From the NCBI GenBank assembly GCA_003480425.1, contig QUJA01000038.1, forward strand, positions 1-25,878: a stretch of DNA of 25,878 nucleotides, in the 5' to 3' direction. The DNA is from Firmicutes bacterium AM31-12AC (GTDB lineage Bacteria > Bacillota > Clostridia > Lachnospirales > Lachnospiraceae). Below, piece by piece: positions 7,402 through 15,213 of this stretch. The translations under genes and the position numbers were made by a program. Numbering within the stretch: position 1 is the first letter of the stretch; each line of letters starts with the position of its first letter. The notes beneath the pieces are model-generated. The model searched no databases, was not told where the DNA came from, and saw only the letters and a list, made by a program, of their open reading frames with translations.

Positions 7402-8709
7402 TTACTCACCAATATTAAATTCTACTGTATCCTGAGCGTTCTTGATTTCGCTGTCAATGTCAGCGCCATTCTGAACAACATTTGTGATTGCATCTGTTAA
7501 TGCACTTCTAACATCTGAGTAGTATGCACCATAATCAATTCCCGGAACCTTTCCGGCAAACTCTACTATATCTTTGTATACAGCCTGTCCAGCATAGAAA
7601 TCAGATGTCTCATTGTAAACTTCAGACTTTGCTGCCGGTAAGTAACTTGCGATTGCTCCGGCGTTTGGAAGAAGGTCGTCATACAACTCTACACTTTCGC
7701 CAAATGTTGTCTTAAGGAAGTCATATGCAAGATCTGTGTTTTTGCAGTTAGAAGATACTGCCCAGCTTGCTCCACCACAGTTTGCGTAGTTTGTAGCACC
7801 ATCAACATCATCAAGTTTAGGCATGTTTACGATTGCCCATTTTCCAGCCTGATCTTCAGCTGCCTGGATAGAAGACATAATCCAGCATCCCTGGATAACA
7901 CCAGCTGCTGTTCCCTTGTTCATAGAAGCGATATACTGATCCCAGTCAGTGTAATCAACCATGATTCCTTCGTCGATGAGCTGTTTGTATGTCTCGATTG
8001 CTTTCTTAAGAGCTTTGTTATTAACTAAGTCAACTTTTCCGTCTACCATCGGAGAAGCACCTGCTGACTGAAGCATCTCGATAATAATTTCAGATCCGCC
8101 TGAGCTTGTAAGCATTGGAACATTGTTTGTTTCAACAACTTTTTTAGCTTTTGTCATAAAATCTGACCATGTTGTATCTTTGAAATCATCTACTGTAAAT
8201 CCGGCTGCCTCAACCATGTCTTTACGGATTGCCATGATTGTAGCACCATTATCAAATGGAACACCATAGTTCTTTCCATCTACAGTAGAATCAGCCAATT
8301 TACCTGCTGAAAACTCTTTGAAATCAATTCCTGAGTCTGTTAACTCTGTAAAGATTCCAGGATAGTTTGCAACGTTTTTGTGGAATGAATAATCCTGCAT
8401 CAGGAAAATGTCTGGCAATGTGCTGTAATCATCAGCCTCAGCTGCTGTGATCAATGCAGTCTCGATATCTGAATATACTTTTTCCTGAATATCCAGTTTG
8501 AAATCCGGGTGATCTTTCTGATAGATTGCCTCTGCCTGTTTCATAGCGTACACATTAAAGTTTGGATCCCAGCACCATACGCTAAGTGTTTCTTCCTGTG
8601 ATGCATCATTTTTTGCATCTTTGTTGTCGTCAGCCTTACTTCCGCATCCTGCAAGTACAGATACTGACATTGCTGCTACTAAAAGCACGCTCAATACTTT
8701 CTTTTTCAT
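7402..8709 (-). CDS. Sugar-binding lipoprotein of the ABC importer
   Basis: An extracellular solute-binding protein of the CUT1 type, 435 residues. It has a lipoprotein signal: a lysine-rich start, a hydrophobic stretch and the lipobox VLAGC with Cys22 as the lipidated residue, then a charged linker rich in D, K and N. The mature part follows the family (SVWCWDPNFN, a central NKGTAAGVIQGCW, C-terminal VRSALTDAITNVVQ). The start ATG at 8709 has AAGGAGG 9 bases upstream; a start at 8778 would place 23 implausible residues before the signal. By context the ligand is a lacto-N-biose-containing glycan, but the sequence does not prove it. Confidence 0.9.
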   Translation of the reverse strand: MKKKVLSVLLVAAMSVSVLAGCGSKADDNKDAKNDASQEETLSVWCWDPNFNVYAMKQAEAIYQKDHPDFKLDIQEKVYSDIETALITAAEADDYSTLPDIFLMQDYSFHKNVANYPGIFTELTDSGIDFKEFSAGKLADSTVDGKNYGVPFDNGATIMAIRKDMVEAAGFTVDDFKDTTWSDFMTKAKKVVETNNVPMLTSSGGSEIIIEMLQSAGASPMVDGKVDLVNNKALKKAIETYKQLIDEGIMVDYTDWDQYIASMNKGTAAGVIQGCWIMSSIQAAEDQAGKWAIVNMPKLDDVDGATNYANCGGASWAVSSNCKNTDLAYDFLKTTFGESVELYDDLLPNAGAIASYLPAAKSEVYNETSDFYAGQAVYKDIVEFAGKVPGIDYGAYYSDVRSALTDAITNVVQNGADIDSEIKNAQDTVEFNIGE

Positions 8710-8787
8710 ACCTTTTTTCCTCCTTATACATGAAAAGTACTGCTTTATAAAATATGAAATGCATACCCTGCCTTTCATAAGTTATCT

Positions 8788-10940
8788 TTATTCAACATCG
8801 TCTACCCAACGCATCTCGCCTGGCTCTAAGTCCAGTTCATACACACATTTTCCATTGATATATACATCTGTGTGCTGCGCTTCTGATGAGTTATTAATAA
8901 CTGCAATCTTTTTGCTTTTTGGGAATACAGTTACTTCTGTATCAACATTTGTTACATAGTAACGCTTCATCTCCTTTTCCATACCTGCTGCATAGTAAAT
9001 GGCACGGAGAAGAATTCTGCAGTTCTGTGGAGAATATGGAAGACCTGCAAAGTATACACTGTGTCCTTTACCATATTCATTAACAACCAGCTGGCTGTAT
9101 TCTCCATCCATTGCAAGGATTTGATAGTTTTTACCCTGTGCATAGATGCGGCTTGTTCCCTCACCGAAATCTACCTCACCATCAATATCTTCTAAGATAA
9201 AGTGATTTGCATCCATCTCATTATATTTATCTGTATTGAGAGAGAAACACATCTCACGATCCACACCAAGCACATCAGATAACTGGAAGAATCTTCCCTG
9301 ATGCTGATAAGCTGTCGGCTCACCAACTCCGATGAATCCGCCTCCTTCATCAACAAAACGACGAATACTTGTTACAACAGCTTCATCAATCCAGTTTTCT
9401 GCTCCACTAAATGCTGTATATGCATCACCTACATTAATGATTACCCCTATATCCTCCGGGATACCATTTTTCACATCATCAAAGGAAATAAATTCAACTT
9501 CGAACGGCATTCCGCTTAAACACTCCAACACGCCTTCGGCTGAATAAGTCTCTCTATGCCAGATTGCATGATGTACCTGGTTGGACATCCATTTTCTCTG
9601 GCCACCCCAACAGTTGAGGATTGCAACCTTAAATGGTGCTACATAAGAAGGTGTTCCCTGCATATTTTCATGAATCTGACGGAATTCTGTAACAACATTC
9701 TGAATCTCATCAATAAATCCAGGCCAGTTGCTTGCGAGCTTTAAGTATCCGCCATATCCGATTCTGTCTAATGGTGAACGAAGAAGTGCTCGTCTTGCTT
9801 TTCTCCAGTTATCTCTTGCTTCCCCGATTGGGTCTCCGCCTTCGCAGATACATCCGGGAAGAAATATGGTAAAAGACGTCCTTCTGTATAATCAACTCCC
9901 TTGATATCAGAAATCATACGGAGTGTCACACCACTTCCAACAGAACCTACAACCGCATCCAATCCGATTCCTGCAAAATATTTTCCGTAAGGTTCTGTTC
10001 CAATCCAATGATCTCCAAGGAACATCATTGCTTCCTTTCCATAAGAATGCACGATATCAACCATTTCTTTAGCAAGTGCACAAACTTCTATCTGCTGGAA
10101 TTCGATAAAATCTCGGAATTGTTTGCTCGGCACACGGAACATACTATTGTGATATCCCTGATCTACGATATATTCCGGACGGAATTTATATCCTGCCCAT
10201 TTCTCAAACTTCTCTAAAATATATGGGCTTACGCTTGCGCTGTATCCAAACCACTCAACGTACTTCTCTCTCTTCTGATCATCAAAAGTTAATGTAAATT
10301 GATGGAAAAATGTTGTAAATCGTACTACATCTATCTCTGGGTTCTCTTCACACCATCTTTTCAATTTCTCCTTTACATACTTCTGTGTTTTTGGCTGTCT
10401 CACATCATATGTTAACTGGTGAGGTGTATCTTGCCAATCATTTGTAATAAAGTTATACATATGTACCGGATCCCAGATAAGGAATGCCAGAAAACTTACT
10501 GTGTATTCATGATATGGCTTTGTCTGAATCTCAACCTCTCCCGAAGATTCATCAAATTCCCATTTATCTGTAGGAACAATTTCACCTGTTGTTCGATCGA
10601 TCACTTCCCACCAGCGTTTTGGATCATCTAAAGTATTCACCTTAAGCTGCTCTGTATGGAATCCTTCCATTAAACGGATGCGAAGTATTTCGCCTCTTGC
10701 CGTTACACGATTACTGATCAAATATTCCTGCTGAATCTCTTCCGGATTCGCACTCGCCCACTCATTATCTTTTCTTGTTGTATAATAAGTTGCATATTTC
10801 TTAACTGGTTCTGATAAAAGTGCTTCCGGCATCTCTGTTCCGTCACAGTCTCTTAAAGCATCCGCTCCCAAGAGATTTTTTAATCGTATTGTTTCATCAA
10901 TGACATCTGCATCCGTCGGCAGCGTCAGTCTTCCTGTCAT
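8788..10940 (-). pseudogene. GH112 galacto-/lacto-N-biose phosphorylase, frameshifted
   Basis: 1,3-beta-galactosyl-N-acetylhexosamine phosphorylase (GH112) splits galacto-N-biose or lacto-N-biose with phosphate into galactose 1-phosphate and the N-acetylhexosamine. The N-terminal barrel is clear (TGRLTLP, WWEVIDRTTGEIVP, VVRFTTFFHQFTLTF). MMFLGDHWIGTEPYG holds Asp310, aligning with the catalytic acid I recall as Asp313 of the Bifidobacterium enzyme. The C-terminal half continues with VAILNCWGG, FISFDDV and GRFFQLSDVLGVD. The frame breaks near 9844: one base is missing after GATGTATCTGC, the first frame stops at 9768, and the second carries GDPIGEARDNWRKARRA, usual for the family. Restored length is 717 residues. 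The ATG at 10940 has GGAGG upstream. Galactosyl-rhamnose phosphorylase is an alternative specificity. Confidence 0.88.
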
Positions 10941-10992
10941 CAATATGCTTCCCTCCAAATAACTTATATATTGTTTTTCATTTGATAGCTAA

Positions 10993-11024
10993 AGTATACC
11001 GATTCCCCAAATTGATATCAATTT
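10993..11024 (-). promoter_or_regulatory. Promoter of the glycan operon with palindromic operator
   Basis: On the minus strand TTGATA (plus 11016-11021) and TATACT (plus 10993-10998) are separated by exactly 17 bases, 53 bases before the GH112 start. The -35 lies inside a perfect 16-bp palindrome, AAATTGATATCAATTT (11009-11024), a likely protein-binding site. The rest of the 305-base gap to the regulator is AT-rich. A TATAAT at 11096-11101 on the plus strand, with a weak CTGTTT 17 bases upstream, could serve the regulator gene. Confidence 0.7.
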
Positions 11025-11245
11025 CTTTATTGCTCGATTTGTTATATTTTTTGCTATTTCTCCACTAAAATACTGTTTTTTCTTGTTTATTTATGTATAA
11101 TATGTTTAACAAGCTGTTTCATCTCAATAATTTTTCGTCTTTTTTACAAATTTATTTTAAGATTATTGCTTTTTTTATATATGATATATAAAATTTGTTC
11201 AATCCAAAAATTTACGTAACGGCTATAATGAAGAGGTATTTATCT

Positions 11246-12097
11246 ATGAGCAACGAATTTATTAATCTCGGTTCTACGAAGAACCATGAAGATTTTCAGC
11301 TTCGCTATATTTCTTTTTCAAAGTACGAAGGTGATTGGCAGTCCTTGCCACATACCCATCAATTTTCAGAACTTTTCTATGTTCTCCATGGAGAGGGTGT
11401 TTTCTATATAGAAAATGAAAAAATCTCTGTGAAAACGGATGATTTAATGATTATTAATCCTAATGTAGAACACACAGAGAGAACCCTTCCTAACAATCCT
11501 ATGGAATATATTGTATTCGGTGTCGAAGGTCTTGCTTTTTCCTTTACAGATTCAGAGCAAGAAACACCAAAAGGGTATAGCTTCTATAGTTATGGTTCTG
11601 ATAAGAATCAGTTTATAAATTTTGCTCAATTGATGATGCATGAATTTGAAAATAAAAAACAGGGATTTGAAAAGGTATGTCATGGATTGTTGCAGGTTCT
11701 TTTAGTATATATTTCTAGGAAACAGAATCTCTCCGTTATTTCAGATTCATCTTTCCATCTTTCAAAGGAATGTGCACTTGCCAAACGATACATTGATATA
11801 AATTACTCCCAAAACATCACTTTAGACTCTTTGGCTGAAATTACACATATCAATAAGTTTTATTTAGCCCATTCTTTTACTGAGTGTATCGGTCAATCAC
11901 CCATCAACTACTTGGCAAATAGGAGAATCGAAGCGTGCAAAGAACTTTTAACGACATCTGATCTGTCTGTAACGCAGATTGCTTCCAGTGCCGGATTTTC
12001 TTCCCAGTCCTATTTTTCACAGCTTTTTAATAAGAAGGTAGGGATGTCACCACGACAATATCGGAAATTGTATTCAAATAAAGGAAATAATAAATAA
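11246..12097 (+). CDS. AraC-family transcription regulator of the glycan operon
   Basis: An AraC/XylS regulator of 283 residues. The N-terminal cupin sensor is seen in SLPHTHQFSELFYVLHGEG (metal- or sugar-pocket pattern with two His) and DDLMIINPNVEHTE. The C-terminal third has two helix-turn-helix motifs: ITLDSLAEITHINKFYLAHS and LSVTQIASSAGFSSQSYFSQ, ending with the signature GMSPRQYRKLY. I chose the ATG at 11246 because AGAGG lies 9 bases upstream; an ATG at 11228 is possible. It is divergent from the GH112-transporter-GH136 operon, so it probably activates that operon when its sugar is present. Confidence 0.9.
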   Translation: MSNEFINLGSTKNHEDFQLRYISFSKYEGDWQSLPHTHQFSELFYVLHGEGVFYIENEKISVKTDDLMIINPNVEHTERTLPNNPMEYIVFGVEGLAFSFTDSEQETPKGYSFYSYGSDKNQFINFAQLMMHEFENKKQGFEKVCHGLLQVLLVYISRKQNLSVISDSSFHLSKECALAKRYIDINYSQNITLDSLAEITHINKFYLAHSFTECIGQSPINYLANRRIEACKELLTTSDLSVTQIASSAGFSSQSYFSQLFNKKVGMSPRQYRKLYSNKGNNK

Positions 12098-12127
12098 AGG
12101 GTGGCTTTTCATTCGCCACCCTTTTAA
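12096..12127. terminator. Bidirectional terminator between araC-type gene and nrdD
   Basis: GGGTGGC (12099-12105) pairs with GCCACCC (12115-12121) around a loop of nine bases, followed by TTTT on the plus strand and preceded by AAA, which is a T run on the minus strand. It serves the convergent regulator and nrdD genes. Confidence 0.88.
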
Positions 12128-12138
12128 AAAACTAGATT

Positions 12139-14355
12139 TTATTTGTACTCTGGATTTGTATGATTAGATAAATGCAATACTCTGTCTTTAATCTCCTGTG
12201 TACGCCCCTGATTCCAGAACTGTGTTCCGATATATCCACATGTTCTGCGGGCTACCGACATCTTTGACTGGTCACGATTTCCGCAATTTGGGCATTCCCA
12301 CACCAGTTTACCGGAATCTTCCTCTATAATCTTAATCTCTCCGTCATATCCGCAACATTCACAATAATCACTCTTTGTATTCAACTCTGCGTACATGATG
12401 TTTTCATAAATAAACTTCATAACAGCTAATACTGCCGGAATGTTGTTCTGCATATTCGGAACTTCCACATAGCTGATTGCACCACCCGGTGAAAGCTTCT
12501 GGAATTCAGACTCAAATTTCAATTTACTAAATGCATCAATCTCTTCTGAAACATGTACATGATAACTATTTGTAATATAATTCTTATCTGTAACTCCCGG
12601 AATGATTCCAAAACGCTTCTGTAAGCATTTTGCGAATTTATAAGTTGTAGACTCCATCGGAGTTCCGTAAATGGAATAACTGATATGCTCAGCTGCTTTC
12701 CATTCATTACATTTATCATTCAAATGCTGCATAACTTTAAGTGCAAATGGTTTTGCTTCCGGGTCTGTATGTGACTTACCATACATTCTCATACACATCT
12801 CATAAAGTCCTGCATAGCCAAGAGAAATCGTTGAATATCCATCATATAATAATTTATCGATTGTCTCACCTTTTTTCAATCGTGCAAGTGCACCATTCTG
12901 CCACAAGATTGGAGCTACATCGGAAATTGTTCCTTTCAGACGCTCATGTCTGCAACGAAGTGCTCTATGACACAATTCAAGACGTTCGTCCAGAATCTTC
13001 CAGAACTCATCCATATCTCCGTTTGAAGAACAAGCTACATCTACAAGGTTGATGGTAACAACTCCCTGATTGAATCGTCCGTAAAACTTATGTGAACCAT
13101 CTGCATTGAGCTGGCTATCCTCAACGGTAAGGAATGAACGACATCCCATACATGGATAAACTTCACCCTTTTTCAGTTCCTTCATAATCTTTGCAGAAAT
13201 ATAATCCGGAACCATTCTCTTTGCTGTACACTGTGCTGCTAACTCTGTTAAGTGCCAGTATTTTGAATCTTCTGTAATATTATCTTCATCCAGCACGTAA
13301 ATCAGTTTTGGGAACGCTGGTGTGATCCACACACCTTTCTCATTCTTTACGCCCTGCATTCTCTGAATCAATACTTCTTCAATGATAGTTGCCAGATCGT
13401 CTCTTGTCTTGCCTTCCGGTACTTCATCCAGATACATAAACATCGTTACAAATGGTGCCTGCCCATTACATGTCATCAATGTAATAAGCTGATACTGGAT
13501 TGTCTGAATACCGCTTCTTACTTCATCACGAAGTCGGCGCTCTGTCACTTTATCAATAATTGTCTCATCTAATACTTCGCCACATTCTTTACGCTCTGCA
13601 ATAACATTTGCACGGATTTTCTTTCGGCTAATGTCAACAAACGGTGCCAAATGTGCCAGAGTAAACGACTGTCCTCCATACTGGTTACTTGCAACCTGTG
13701 CAACAATCTGCGTTGTCACGTTACATGCTGTAAAAAAGCTGTGTGGTTTCTCAATCATAGTTTCACTGATCACTGTACCATTCTGAAGCATATCTTCCAA
13801 GTTGATCAAATCACAGTTGTGTTCTCTCTGTGCAAAATAATCTGTATCATGGAAATGGATAATTCCCTGCTCATGTGCCTGCACAATTTCTTCCGGCAGT
13901 AGTACACGTCTTGAAAGATCCTTGCTGACCTCTCCTGCCATATAATCTCTCTGTGTTGAGTTGATTACCGGATTCTTATTAGAATTTTCCTGTTTAACTT
14001 CTTCGTTGATATGATCCAACAATGCAAGAATGCCATTATCCGTTGTGTTGGACTTTCTCTTCATCTCACGTTTATAACGATAGCGGACATACTTCTGTGC
14101 CACTTCATATCCTCGCATCTCCATGATACCAGTCTCAACGAGATCTTGAATATCTTCTACATTCACTGCATGAGTAGATTCTTCTACTTCTTTTGCAATC
14201 TTATCTGCAATTGCTGAAATCTGGAAGATGTTAATCTGATGGAGATTATCAACTTCTTCATTCGCCTTTTCAATTGCATGTGTAATCTTGGAAATGTCGA
14301 AAGATACCTCTTTTCCATTCCTTTTTATTACTTTTGTTTTTACCTCCGGGCTCAT
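12139..14355 (-). CDS. nrdD: Anaerobic ribonucleoside-triphosphate reductase (class III)
   Basis: Reduces ribonucleoside triphosphates to deoxy forms under anoxia with a glycyl radical. There is an N-terminal ATP-cone (VIKRNGKEVSFDISKITHAI, residues about 8-30) for allosteric control. The catalytic body includes HFHDTDYF, MGCRSFL and FNQGVVTINL. A C-terminal zinc site uses CECCG and CPNCG, and RTCGYIG near residue 707 is the glycyl radical motif. The length of 738 residues is normal. The ATG at 14355 has AGGAGG 8 bases upstream; a GTG directly before it is less likely. The activase gene is not next to it, which is unusual. NrdR boxes lie upstream. Confidence 0.97.
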   Translation of the reverse strand: MSPEVKTKVIKRNGKEVSFDISKITHAIEKANEEVDNLHQINIFQISAIADKIAKEVEESTHAVNVEDIQDLVETGIMEMRGYEVAQKYVRYRYKREMKRKSNTTDNGILALLDHINEEVKQENSNKNPVINSTQRDYMAGEVSKDLSRRVLLPEEIVQAHEQGIIHFHDTDYFAQREHNCDLINLEDMLQNGTVISETMIEKPHSFFTACNVTTQIVAQVASNQYGGQSFTLAHLAPFVDISRKKIRANVIAERKECGEVLDETIIDKVTERRLRDEVRSGIQTIQYQLITLMTCNGQAPFVTMFMYLDEVPEGKTRDDLATIIEEVLIQRMQGVKNEKGVWITPAFPKLIYVLDEDNITEDSKYWHLTELAAQCTAKRMVPDYISAKIMKELKKGEVYPCMGCRSFLTVEDSQLNADGSHKFYGRFNQGVVTINLVDVACSSNGDMDEFWKILDERLELCHRALRCRHERLKGTISDVAPILWQNGALARLKKGETIDKLLYDGYSTISLGYAGLYEMCMRMYGKSHTDPEAKPFALKVMQHLNDKCNEWKAAEHISYSIYGTPMESTTYKFAKCLQKRFGIIPGVTDKNYITNSYHVHVSEEIDAFSKLKFESEFQKLSPGGAISYVEVPNMQNNIPAVLAVMKFIYENIMYAELNTKSDYCECCGYDGEIKIIEEDSGKLVWECPNCGNRDQSKMSVARRTCGYIGTQFWNQGRTQEIKDRVLHLSNHTNPEYK

Positions 14356-14370
14356 CACAATCTCCTCCTA

Positions 14371-14418
14371 TTACTATATATTCCGTTCTATACTTTTTTC
14401 ATACACAATATCTTGTGT
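14371..14418 (-). promoter_or_regulatory. Tandem NrdR boxes upstream of nrdD
   Basis: ACACAATATCTTGTGT at 14403-14418 matches 15 of 16 positions of the known NrdR box ACACWATATATWGTGT. A second, weaker copy at 14371-14386 (TTACTATATATTCCGT) matches 12 of 16. They are offset by 32 bases, close to the three helical turns typical of NrdR box pairs. NrdR would repress nrdD when dATP/ATP is high. nrdR itself is not in the window. Confidence 0.82.
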
Positions 14419-14493
14419 GAAGCGTCTGAATCTATCATACATCATCTTGCACAGAAAAGGAAGTACAAATTTAAGACTTTTCTTTTCTCGTTT

Positions 14494-14784
14494 TCAGACA
14501 ATTTCATTTTTTGGCTCAACCAATAGGGTTTGAGCTGCTTTATTTTCACCGGATATCAATTGTATTTTTTTTATACGTGATAATTGCTTGACAGCATATT
14601 CTCGTCGCATCGCTTCTTCTTTTGTAGCAAAAGTCTCATAATATACCAGCTCTACAGGGCATCTGCTTTTTGTATACTTTGCCCCTTTTCCCGCATTATG
14701 ATCCTTTATCCTTTTTTCCAGATTATTCGTCCATCCGGTATAAAAACTGCCGTCTTTACATTTCAAAATATAAGTATAGTTCAT
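14494..14784 (-). CDS. GIY-YIG nuclease-fold protein (UPF0213/YazA type)
   Basis: A single-domain protein of 96 residues. The GIY-YIG core reads [20 protein letters not shown], followed by the family features [43 protein letters not shown]. Members are small, solitary and of uncertain function; some act on DNA. The C-terminal 15 residues past the domain ([14 protein letters not shown]) are extra. The ATG at 14784 has AAAGGG upstream with a rather long spacer. It is followed after 135 bases by nrdD, which has its own control region. Confidence 0.88.
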   Translation of the reverse strand: MNYTYILKCKDGSFYTGWTNNLEKRIKDHNAGKGAKYTKSRCPVELVYYETFATKEEAMRREYAVKQLSRIKKIQLISGENKAAQTLLVEPKNEIV

Positions 14785-14802
14785 ATTTCTTTTTTCCCTT
14801 TA

Positions 14803-14833
14803 AATGCCGGGAACAATTTCTGCTCCCGGCATT
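14803..14833. terminator. Strong hairpin upstream of the GIY-YIG gene
   Basis: AATGCCGGGA (14803-14812) is perfectly complementary to TCCCGGCATT (14824-14833), giving a 10-bp stem with an 11-base loop. On the plus strand CTTTCTTT follows; on the minus strand the U run is poor. It could be a leader structure of the GIY-YIG mRNA or a weak terminator. Its sequence resembles the hairpin at 7341-7388. Confidence 0.55.
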
Positions 14834-14915
14834 CTTTCTTTGCGCACTAAATAGTATTCTACACCATGCATTGTTTATAATGCAAGCCCAAGTCTGCGTT
14901 TTATTAAATCTGCAC

Positions 14916-14946
14916 AAAAAGACGCAGACATTACTGTCTGCGTCTC
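14916..14946 (-). terminator. Terminator of the tRNA transcript
   Basis: On the minus strand GAGACGCAGACA and TGTCTGCGTC form a long GC-rich stem with a four-base loop, followed by TTTTT. It begins 7 bases past the 3' end of tRNA-Asn. A third complementary copy (AGTCTGCGT, plus 14891-14899) lies beyond it. Confidence 0.88.
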
Positions 14947-14953
14947 ATCTCAA

Positions 14954-15025
14954 CTCCCCGAGTTGGGTTCGAACCAACGACCCTTCGGTTAACAGCCGAA
15001 TGCTCTGCCGCTGAGCTATCGAGGA
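14954..15025 (-). tRNA. tRNA-Asn (anticodon GTT)
   Basis: The minus strand folds into a full cloverleaf of 72 bases. The acceptor TCCTCGA pairs with TCGGGGA, the D arm is AGCTCAGCGGCAGAGC, the anticodon arm TTCGGCTGTTAACCGAA has GTT in the loop, and the T arm contains GGTTCGAACC. CCA is not encoded. It is downstream of tRNA-Ala in the same transcript. Confidence 0.96.
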
Positions 15026-15040
15026 ATACCTATATTCAAT

Positions 15041-15070
15041 TTATCCCAGTATCAATTGATACTGGGATAA
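15041..15070. repeat. Perfect 30-bp palindrome in the tRNA spacer
   Basis: TTATCCCAGTATCAA is followed directly by its exact reverse complement TTGATACTGGGATAA. In the tRNA precursor it would form a 13-bp stem with a tetraloop between tRNA-Ala and tRNA-Asn. There is no U run, so it is more likely a processing signal than a terminator. Confidence 0.9.
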
Positions 15071-15071
15071 G

Positions 15072-15144
15072 TGGAGAATACGAGATTCGAACTCGTGACC
15101 TCCTGCTTGCAAGGCAGGCGCTCTCCCAACTGAGCTAATCCCCC
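15072..15144 (-). tRNA. tRNA-Ala (anticodon TGC)
   Basis: The minus strand gives a 73-base cloverleaf. GGGGGAT pairs with ATTCTCC (with G-U pairs), the D arm is AGCTCAGTTGGGAGAGC, the anticodon arm CCTGCCTTGCAAGCAGG carries TGC, the variable loop is AGGTC, and the T arm contains GAGTTCGAATCTC. CCA is not encoded. It is the first tRNA of a two-tRNA unit. Confidence 0.96.
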
Positions 15145-15155
15145 ATAACATTGTT

Positions 15156-15208
15156 TTGTCTTACAACTTTTATAGGATAACATAATCCCATAAAAGTTGT
15201 CAAGACAA
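15156..15208 (-). promoter_or_regulatory. tRNA promoter within a near-perfect inverted repeat
   Basis: On the minus strand TTGACA (plus 15198-15203) and an extended -10, TGT followed by TATCCT (plus 15174-15179), are spaced 18 bases apart and point at tRNA-Ala. The whole promoter lies in an inverted repeat: arms 15156-15178 and 15185-15208 differ by one substitution and one base of length, with a six-base loop. On the plus strand the right arm is followed by seven T residues. Confidence 0.75.
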
Positions 15209-15213
15209 TTTTT

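Noticed and set aside
9768..9900. Programmed frameshift in the GH112 gene
   Set aside because: TCT GCG AAG holds no X XXY YYZ heptamer, and GH112 enzymes need both halves; a deletion or sequence error is simpler.
14884..14946. Riboswitch or attenuator formed by three complementary AGTCTGCGT-type segments
   Set aside because: The strong two-arm hairpin with a T run is a plain terminator after the tRNAs; no regulated gene follows directly.
14670..15014. Plus-strand frame over the tRNA-Asn gene
   Set aside because: Its C-terminal part is a translation of tRNA antisense sequence and the rest mirrors the GIY-YIG gene.
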